From Njordibacter sp028825405 (GTDB lineage: Bacteria > Pseudomonadota > Gammaproteobacteria > Pseudomonadales > Balneatricaceae), in contig NZ_CP159829.1 of the NCBI RefSeq assembly GCF_047730065.1, positions 1,302,001 to 1,366,000 of the forward strand: a DNA stretch of 64,000 nt, given 5' to 3'. How positions within the stretch are numbered: position 1 is the stretch's first letter; each line of letters starts with the position of its first letter. The position numbers were made by a program, and so were the translations under genes. Shown one piece after another: positions 58,196 to 64,000 of this stretch. The notes under the pieces are model-generated. The model was not told where the DNA came from and did no database searches. It was given only the letters and a program-made list of their open reading frames with translations.

Positions 58196-59374
58196 ATGGC
58201 AACGCGTACCGAATTTTCTTGGCAGGATCCTTTCTTTTTAGACCAGCAACTCACTTCTGAAGAGCGCATGATTCGAGATGCAGCTCGAGATTACTGTCAG
58301 GATGGTTTAGCCACCCGGGTATTGAAGGCTAGCCGCGAAGAGGTGTTTGATCGTGAGATTATGAACGAATTTGGAGCTTTGGGCTTATTAGGCGCTACCA
58401 TCCCAGAAAAATATGGCTGTGCTGGTATTAATTACGTGAGTTATGGCCTAGTAGCGCGTGAAGTGGAGCGGGTAGACAGTGGCTACCGCTCAGCCATGAG
58501 CGTACAGTCATCTTTAGTAATGCACCCTATCCATGCCTATGGCACAGAAGAGCAGCGTATGAAGTACCTCCCTAAACTAGCCAGTGGTGAGTGGGTGGGG
58601 TGTTTTGGATTAACTGAACCTGATTCTGGTTCCGATCCAGCCAGTATGAGCACTCGTGCTGAGGCTGTTGATGGCGGTTACCGCTTGACGGGGGCAAAAA
58701 TGTGGATTACTAACTCGCCTATCGCGGATGTGATGGTGGTGTGGGCGAAGTTAGATGATGTGATTCGTGGTTTTGTATTAGAACGTGGCATGGATGGTTT
58801 AACCACACCTAAGATCGAAGGCAAGTTTTCCTTGCGTGCCTCGGTGACAGGCGAAATAGTGATGGATCAGGTGTTTGTGCCAGAAGCCAATTTATTTCCT
58901 ACCATTAAAGGCCTCGCAGGGCCTTTTGGTTGTTTGAATAAGGCCCGTTATGGTATTGCTTGGGGTGCTCTTGGGGCAGCTGAGTTTTGCTGGCATGCGG
59001 CGCGTCAATATACCTTAGATCGGAGTCAATTTGGTCGGCCATTAGCGGCCACTCAACTGGTGCAAAAGAAACTGGCTGATATGCAAACTGAGATTTCTAT
59101 CGGTTTGCAGGGTTGTTTGCAAATGGGCCGTTTAATGGATGATGGCAACTGCCCTGTTGAACTCATTTCCTTAATGAAGCGAAATAATTGTGGCAAGTCT
59201 TTGGATGTAGCGCGTCAGTCTCGCGATATGCATGGAGGTAACGGGGTAAGCGATGAGTATGGTGTCATACGTCATGTCATGAACCTAGAGGCAGTGAACA
59301 CTTATGAAGGCACTCACGATATTCATGCCTTGATATTAGGCCGTGCTCAAACGGGTATCCAAGCTTTTTACTAG
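58196..59374 (+). CDS. gcdH: Glutaryl-CoA dehydrogenase
   Basis: This decarboxylating acyl-CoA dehydrogenase of 392 residues converts glutaryl-CoA to crotonyl-CoA in lysine, tryptophan and glutarate breakdown and uses ETF. Family markers are FSWQDPFFLDQQLTSEER at the start, CFGLTEPDSGSDP, the substrate Arg region SLRASVTGEI, and the catalytic Glu in NTYEGTHDIHAL. GGGA precedes ATG 58196. A CoA-transferase follows after 10 bp, the usual partner in pseudomonads. Confidence 0.96.
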   Translation: MATRTEFSWQDPFFLDQQLTSEERMIRDAARDYCQDGLATRVLKASREEVFDREIMNEFGALGLLGATIPEKYGCAGINYVSYGLVAREVERVDSGYRSAMSVQSSLVMHPIHAYGTEEQRMKYLPKLASGEWVGCFGLTEPDSGSDPASMSTRAEAVDGGYRLTGAKMWITNSPIADVMVVWAKLDDVIRGFVLERGMDGLTTPKIEGKFSLRASVTGEIVMDQVFVPEANLFPTIKGLAGPFGCLNKARYGIAWGALGAAEFCWHAARQYTLDRSQFGRPLAATQLVQKKLADMQTEISIGLQGCLQMGRLMDDGNCPVELISLMKRNNCGKSLDVARQSRDMHGGNGVSDEYGVIRHVMNLEAVNTYEGTHDIHALILGRAQTGIQAFY

Positions 59375-59384
59375 GCCATCTACT

Positions 59385-60614
59385 ATGACCATAACAACCC
59401 CATTGCAGGGCATTAAAGTGCTGGATATGAGCCGTGTGTTGGCAGGCCCGTGGGCAGGGCAAATGTTGGCAGATTTGGGTGCAGATGTAATTAAAGTGGA
59501 GCGGCCTGGCAAGGGCGATGATACCCGGGCTTGGGGACCACCCTATATGCCTGCTGCTGCAGGTTATGCAGTTGCTGATGCGACAGAGGCGGCTTATTTC
59601 CAATCAGCTAACCGAGGCAAGCGCTCTTTATGTGTGGACATAGCCACGCCTAAAGGCCAAGACTTAATTAAGCGGTTAGTGGCCCAAGCGGATGTGCTGA
59701 TTGAGAATTTTAAAGTGGGCAGTTTGGCTAAGTATGGTTTAGATTTTGAGTGCTTAAACACCCTCAATCCGCGTTTGGTATATTGTTCCATTACTGGCTT
59801 TGGTCAAACGGGGCCCTATAAAGATCGCGCTGGTTATGACTTCATGATTCAGGCCATGGGGGGCTTAATGAGTGTTACGGGTAGTGAGGACGGTGAGCCT
59901 ATGAAGGTGGGCGTGGCATTAGCGGATATCATGACGGGTTTATATGCCTCAAATGCCATTCAAGGCGCTCTGATCCATCAATTACGCACAGGGCAGGGGC
60001 AACACATAGATTTGGCCTTACTGGACGTGCAAGTGGCTAGTTTGGCTAACCAGGCGATGAACTACTTGGCGACTGGGCAAAACCCTAAGCGTCTTGGCAA
60101 TGCTCACCCAAATATCGTGCCTTATCAAACGTTTGCTACGGCAGATGGGCACCTTATTTTGGCGGTGGGAAATGACAAACAATTTGAGCGATTTTGTAAG
60201 GTGGCTGGAGCGCAACAACTAGTTTTTGACCCTCGCTTCCAAACGAATGCGCTGCGGGTGGCTAATCGGACACTATTAATACCCAAGCTCATGCAGCTGT
60301 TAAAACAACAGGCAACTGATTGGTGGTTAACTGATCTCAATGCTGTGGGTGTGCCTTGTGGGCCAATATGTACCCTCAATGAGGTATTTAATAACCCACA
60401 GATTCAAGCTCGAGAAATGAAAATTGACTTAGACCACGAACAACTGGGCAAGGTGCCCAGTGTAGCTAACCCCATCAAACTTTCAGCCACCCCTTTGCAA
60501 TATACCCAAGCTCCACCTATGTTAGGCCAGCATACCCAAGTGGTATTGCAGGATTGGTTGGCTATGACTGAGGCCGAATATACCGCTTTATTAAGCGCTC
60601 AGGTGATTGCTTAA
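59385..60614 (+). CDS. CaiB/BaiF (type III) CoA-transferase, glutarate-type likely
   Basis: This 409-residue type III CoA-transferase would charge glutarate with CoA from succinyl-CoA or HMG-CoA (SUGCT/GcdG-like role) to feed GcdH. The start is GIKVLDMSRVLAGPWAGQ, the catalytic Asp lies in GYDFMIQAMGG, and ENFKVG and GQGQHIDLAL are typical. ATG 59385 gives the conserved N-terminus; a frame from 59343 would overlap gcdH. The substrate is inferred from its pairing with gcdH; a GcdR regulator is not seen. Confidence 0.88.
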   Translation: MTITTPLQGIKVLDMSRVLAGPWAGQMLADLGADVIKVERPGKGDDTRAWGPPYMPAAAGYAVADATEAAYFQSANRGKRSLCVDIATPKGQDLIKRLVAQADVLIENFKVGSLAKYGLDFECLNTLNPRLVYCSITGFGQTGPYKDRAGYDFMIQAMGGLMSVTGSEDGEPMKVGVALADIMTGLYASNAIQGALIHQLRTGQGQHIDLALLDVQVASLANQAMNYLATGQNPKRLGNAHPNIVPYQTFATADGHLILAVGNDKQFERFCKVAGAQQLVFDPRFQTNALRVANRTLLIPKLMQLLKQQATDWWLTDLNAVGVPCGPICTLNEVFNNPQIQAREMKIDLDHEQLGKVPSVANPIKLSATPLQYTQAPPMLGQHTQVVLQDWLAMTEAEYTALLSAQVIA

Positions 60615-60632
60615 AGCTAGCTTAGGTCATAG

Positions 60633-60663
60633 CTCAGTTACAGACCATGGCTGAGCCTTTTTT
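60633..60663 (+). terminator. Terminator after the CoA-transferase gene
   Basis: GCTCAG (60633-60638) and CTGAGC (60652-60657) form a 6-bp stem with a 13-base loop, followed by C and a T-run. Two 13-bp direct copies of TTTTCCAAGGCTA follow (60660-60672 and 60674-60686) before the converging ppnN gene. Confidence 0.6.
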
Positions 60664-60725
60664 CCAAGGCTAGTTTTCCAAGGCTATTTTTCTAACAACG
60701 AGGCCTCGGTGTAGTCAATTAACTT

Positions 60726-62084
60726 CTAGCTAACTTGGTAGCAGGGTTTGTAATCTTGGCTACCTGGTAACTTCATGCGCTCTTGGGCGACAAAACTTTT
60801 CAGTAAGACATTAAGTTTGTCCAGCATTTCTGCTTCTGCTTTGAGTTGAAAGGGGCCATGTAATCGAATCTGTTCCAAACCGAAGGTCTTTACATTGCCC
60901 GCCACTATGCCGCTCATGGCTTTGCGTAAATTACTTGCTAAACTGGCAGTGGGTAGGTTGGCTGCGAGTTTCAGATTAGCCATGTTGCCATGGGTGGGAA
61001 TAAAGGGGTGCTGGAAATCCTCCTCAATGTGCAACTGCCAGTTGTAATGGTAGGCATCACCTGCTTTTTGTCGGTGTTCTACCACCTCTTTCATATAGGC
61101 TTTGATAGCAATCGCCACAGCACTTGGGTTATCGATGATAATCTCATATTTGGCTTGGGCTTTAGCCCCCAAAGTGGCTCCAATAAAGGCATCGATTTGC
61201 TCAAAGTAGGCTTTCGCACTGGTCGGACCCGTAAATATCAAAGGCACCTTAAGTTCATCATTTTTTGGGTGAAGTAAAATGCCTAATAAATACAAAATTT
61301 CTTCTGCGGTGCCTACTCCCCCCGGAAACACAATAAATGCGTGACCCAGTCGCACAAACGCCTCAAGTCGTTTTTCAATATCAGGCATAATGATTAATTC
61401 GTTGACCATGGGGTTAGGTGACTCGGCGGCAATAATGCCTGGCTCGGTTAGACCGATGTAGCGATAATCATGGCGCCGTTGTTTAGCATTGGCGATGTGA
61501 GCGCCCTTCATGGGTCCTTTCATTGCTCCTGGGCCACAGCCAGTGCAAATGTCATACCCTCTTAACCCCAATTCATAACCCACTTTTTTGGTGTAATCGT
61601 ACTCGATGGTGTTAATTGAGTGGCCACCCCAGCACACCACAATGCTGGGCTTGCGCCTTGGTGCGAGGGCCTGAGCGTGGCGTAGTATTTGAAATACTAA
61701 GGCGGTAAGTTCAGCGCCAGTGCGCAACTCTTCCTTATGCAGTAAATTATTACTCAGGTAGATAATATCGCGTAACACTGAATAGAGGTTTTCTTTGATG
61801 CCAAGAATAATTTCACCATCCACAAAGGCGCTAATGGGGGCATTGTTGAGTTGCAGCAGTACACCCCGGGTCTGGGGCACCACTTCAACGTCAAACTGTT
61901 GATTGCGTGCTAGCAAGGCCTCAATATCATCCTCTTCACTGCCACAATTAAGGATTGCAAGACAGCACTGTCTGAATAACTCATGCAGGCCTGTAGAGGC
62001 TGACTTATGGAGTTGACTGATTTCCTCCAAGGTGAGTATATCTAAGCTTCCTTGGGGCGATATGAGGGCGTCGATGGTGTGCAT
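60726..62084 (-). CDS. ppnN: Nucleotide 5'-monophosphate nucleosidase PpnN (YgdH)
   Basis: This LOG-family nucleosidase hydrolyses purine and pyrimidine nucleoside monophosphates to base and ribose-5-phosphate. E. coli PpnN is about 454 residues and is activated by (p)ppGpp; this protein has 452. The LOG motif is FPGGVGTAEEILYLL near residue 254, with GPGAMKGPMKGA for phosphate binding and the PpnN-specific N- and C-terminal domains. It converges on the gcd pair and is divergent from sppA. Confidence 0.95.
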   Translation of the reverse strand: MHTIDALISPQGSLDILTLEEISQLHKSASTGLHELFRQCCLAILNCGSEEDDIEALLARNQQFDVEVVPQTRGVLLQLNNAPISAFVDGEIILGIKENLYSVLRDIIYLSNNLLHKEELRTGAELTALVFQILRHAQALAPRRKPSIVVCWGGHSINTIEYDYTKKVGYELGLRGYDICTGCGPGAMKGPMKGAHIANAKQRRHDYRYIGLTEPGIIAAESPNPMVNELIIMPDIEKRLEAFVRLGHAFIVFPGGVGTAEEILYLLGILLHPKNDELKVPLIFTGPTSAKAYFEQIDAFIGATLGAKAQAKYEIIIDNPSAVAIAIKAYMKEVVEHRQKAGDAYHYNWQLHIEEDFQHPFIPTHGNMANLKLAANLPTASLASNLRKAMSGIVAGNVKTFGLEQIRLHGPFQLKAEAEMLDKLNVLLKSFVAQERMKLPGSQDYKPCYQVS

Positions 62085-62244
62085 ATAGATCCTTAGTTGT
62101 AATGGCGCTTTATTGATCGTGAGGATTAATGATAAAGCTTTGACGACTTAGCATAGCAGAGAAAAATACAAACGGAAGGGCTTTTAAAACAAACATTTGG
62201 GCCCATTAATATAATTACATTGATACATGCTAAAGGTCTAGCCC

Positions 62245-63189
62245 ATGAGTGAAGATGCAAATAAACCAGAATGGCAGGTGATTGGCCAATTGGTCTCCAG
62301 TATTCAGGTGGAGCAACGACGCACTAGGCGCTGGGGTATCTTTTTTAAGAGTATTACCTTTATTTTTTTATTTAGCGTACTTGGCATAATTATGTCTGGT
62401 GATGATGGCGAATCTTTGTTGGAATCACAAGAACATGTGGCTGTGGTGGATGTGTTCGGACCTATAATGGCAGGATCTGAGGCCAGTGCAGAGCGCTTGC
62501 TACCGGCCTTAGCAGATGCTTTCGCAGCGCCTAATGCAAAAGCGGTGATGCTTAATATTAACAGTCCTGGGGGTAGTCCTGTGCAAGCGGGCATTTTGTT
62601 TGATGAATTGCAGTTGCTCAAGCAAGCTTATCCAAGCAAGCCTTTGTATGCTGTGATTGCAGATGTTGGGGCTTCAGGGGCTTATTATATTGCCGCAGTG
62701 GCCAATTACATTTATGCCGATAAAGCCAGTACGGTGGGTTCAATAGGGGTCATAGGTAGCGGTTTTGGCTTTGATCAATTAATAGACAAATTAGGCATTG
62801 AGCGACGCACATACACTGCCGGCGGCAATAAAGATTTTTTGGATCCTTTTTTACCAGAAAAAGCGACTCAAAAAATCATGTTTCAAAACTTACTGGATAA
62901 CATTCATCAGCAGTTTATTACTCAGGTAGAAGTAGGTCGAGGAGGGCGCTTAGTGCATGATGAAGATCTTTATTCTGGGGTTGTTTGGCATGGAGAGCGT
63001 GCTCTAGAGCTAGGCTTAATTGATGGCCTAGGTAACTTACATAGTGTAGCGCGAGATGAAATTGGCGTGGCAAATGTGGTGTGGTATTCACCCGAACAAT
63101 CGCCTTTGGAAGAAGTCATGGAGCAGTTAGGTGCACAAACAAAAACCGCCCTTGGTTGGGGTTTAAAGCAGAACTTAGTGATACACTAA
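62245..63189 (+). CDS. sppA: Signal peptide peptidase SppA, short form (family S49)
   Basis: This membrane-anchored serine protease removes leftover signal peptides. The 314-residue protein has one membrane helix (about 32-50) and a periplasmic S49 domain. The Ser-Lys dyad is Ser144 in GASGAYYIA and Lys196 in GGNKDFLDPF, 52 residues apart as in Bacillus SppA. Being half the length of E. coli SppA, it probably works as an oligomer. The order sppA-yceD-rpmF is known from pseudomonads, where maf often intervenes; maf is absent here. Confidence 0.94.
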   Translation: MSEDANKPEWQVIGQLVSSIQVEQRRTRRWGIFFKSITFIFLFSVLGIIMSGDDGESLLESQEHVAVVDVFGPIMAGSEASAERLLPALADAFAAPNAKAVMLNINSPGGSPVQAGILFDELQLLKQAYPSKPLYAVIADVGASGAYYIAAVANYIYADKASTVGSIGVIGSGFGFDQLIDKLGIERRTYTAGGNKDFLDPFLPEKATQKIMFQNLLDNIHQQFITQVEVGRGGRLVHDEDLYSGVVWHGERALELGLIDGLGNLHSVARDEIGVANVVWYSPEQSPLEEVMEQLGAQTKTALGWGLKQNLVIH

Positions 63190-63309
63190 ATTTTTGATGA
63201 GCGTGATATTGACTTAGGTTTCACAAAAGGCATGATTAAACTGCATTTTTTTACTTTTGATGCTGTTTTTCTTTGACATAAGGACGTTAGATGCATATCA
63301 TATCGCGCC

Positions 63310-63819
63310 ATGTTTGACACAGAATTACCCCGTTTTTTAGACCCGCGCAAGCTGTGCGATGGCCAACAAACCATCACTGGAAAAGTAGAGTTATCAACCT
63401 TAACTGGTTTTTGTAGCTACCTTCAGTCGGATCAGGGTCAGGTCAGTGTGGAGTTACATTTTTCACGTGATAACGCGCATCGGCCCATTATTAAGGGTCA
63501 TGCTGCGATAAAAAACGTACAAATTAGTTGTCAGCGCTGTTTAGATGCCATAGGCATTGATATAATAGGGGACATGAACGTAGGTATAGTGCTTAACGAA
63601 GAACAGGCCGAAAAACTTCCACATGAATATGACCCTTGGTTATTGGAAGATAAGAAGCTTGATATGCGTGAGTTGATAGACCACGAAATGATTTTGAACA
63701 TACCCATTGTGGCTTACCATTCAGATTGTGCAGTAGCAACTGAATATGGCGACAAAGAAACCGCGCAGGAAAAGCCTAATCCTTTTGAGGGATTGCAGGC
63801 TTTACTGCAAAAAGATTAG
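63310..63819 (+). CDS. yceD: YceD (DUF177), 23S rRNA accumulation protein
   Basis: This 169-residue protein is encoded immediately before the ribosomal protein L32 gene in most bacteria and is needed for normal 23S rRNA levels. Typical features are the metal-binding-like QISCQRCLDAI and H..C near the end, and the acidic DPWLLEDKKLDMRELIDHEMIL segment. No strong ribosome binding site precedes ATG 63310. rpmF follows 24 bp downstream and is probably co-transcribed. Confidence 0.95.
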   Translation: MFDTELPRFLDPRKLCDGQQTITGKVELSTLTGFCSYLQSDQGQVSVELHFSRDNAHRPIIKGHAAIKNVQISCQRCLDAIGIDIIGDMNVGIVLNEEQAEKLPHEYDPWLLEDKKLDMRELIDHEMILNIPIVAYHSDCAVATEYGDKETAQEKPNPFEGLQALLQKD

Positions 63820-63843
63820 TTTACCAATTAGGAGTTTTTAGTC

Positions 63844-64000
63844 ATGGCTGTACAAAAGAGCAAAGTAACCCGTTCTAGGCGTGGACAGCGTCGTTCACAT
63901 GATGCGTTGGAAGTCGCTACTCTTTCAGTAGATGCGACTACGGGTGAAACTCACCGTCGTCACCATGTAACTGCTGATGGCTTTTACAAAGGCCGTCAGG
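63844..64000 (+). CDS. rpmF: 50S ribosomal protein L32 (partial; right edge)
   Basis: The frame begins MAVQKSKVTRSRRGQRRSHD and continues through LSVDATTGETHRRHHV to FYKGRQ at the window edge, matching L32 almost to its end (52 codons visible; only a few residues missing). TAGGAG (63829-63834) lies 9 bases before ATG 63844. The zinc-cysteine version of L32 is excluded, since no cysteines are present in the visible part. Confidence 0.97.
   Translation, partial: MAVQKSKVTRSRRGQRRSHDALEVATLSVDATTGETHRRHHVTADGFYKGRQ

Overview
The window is 64 kb of a densely coded bacterial chromosome with moderate G+C. Gene content places it in the Gammaproteobacteria: rnfABCDGE-nth, pyrC-rnt, AceK, DbpA, PpnN, LiuR, YdbH- and YdiJ-type proteins, and sppA-yceD-rpmF. 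A sensor/regulator pair of the 'proteobacterial dedicated sortase' type and many ETF-linked dehydrogenases suggest a marine, aerobic, amino-acid- and amine-using heterotroph. The genus cannot be named from the sequence alone. I see no tRNA or rRNA gene, insertion sequence, prophage or CRISPR array.

Layout. 1-4220 (leftward): a dimethylglycine/sarcosine dehydrogenase-like flavoprotein with etfB and etfA (etfA runs off the left edge). 4221-4799: a gene-poor gap with two inverted repeats. 4800-9808 (rightward): a Sel1-repeat protein, trpS, an 18-bp tandem repeat, pdsR-pdsS and an isolated yidD. 9869-11537 (leftward): rnt and pyrC. 11724-13305: argG with a strong terminator, then a small unknown gene. 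13473-20673: rhlE, a YdiJ-type dehydrogenase and a YdbH/AsmA-like protein. 20761-26939 (leftward): the complete Rnf complex operon plus nth. 27175-29242: a sulfite/nitrite reductase hemoprotein and a DUF934 protein. 29423-29632: a cold-shock gene interrupted by an in-frame stop. 29957-35807: a LysE exporter, a LysR regulator and a divergent three-gene cluster (Rieske oxygenase, aldehyde dehydrogenase, fused rubredoxin-rubredoxin reductase). 35969-46129: housekeeping and small unknown genes (dbpA, a 4-TM protein, yjdM, a hydrolase, yigZ, tcdA, aceK, a GNAT, a DUF1289 protein, two membrane proteins, a methyltransferase). 46445-48471 (leftward): trpBA. 48645-60614: a branched-chain amino acid and lysine catabolism island. 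60726-64000: ppnN, sppA, yceD and rpmF (cut by the right edge).

How genes work together. The catabolic island is coherent. HMG-CoA lyase, acetoacetyl-CoA synthetase and a thiolase would finish leucine breakdown. Isobutyryl-CoA dehydrogenase, enoyl-CoA hydratase, 3-hydroxyisobutyryl-CoA hydrolase and 3-hydroxyisobutyrate dehydrogenase are consecutive valine steps. Glutaryl-CoA dehydrogenase and a CoA-transferase handle glutarate. A LiuR-like MerR regulator sits beside a near-perfect 16-bp palindrome between the divergent halves. The acyl-CoA dehydrogenases and the dimethylglycine dehydrogenase-like enzyme all belong to families that pass electrons to ETF, whose genes lie at the left end.

Most unusual content: the Rieske/ALDH/rubredoxin cluster (the oxygenase carries Glu at the bridging position and its start codon follows two back-to-back 12-bp palindromes), the nonsense codon in the cold-shock gene, the 18-bp tandem array running into the pdsR ribosome binding site, and PdsRS without a visible sortase.
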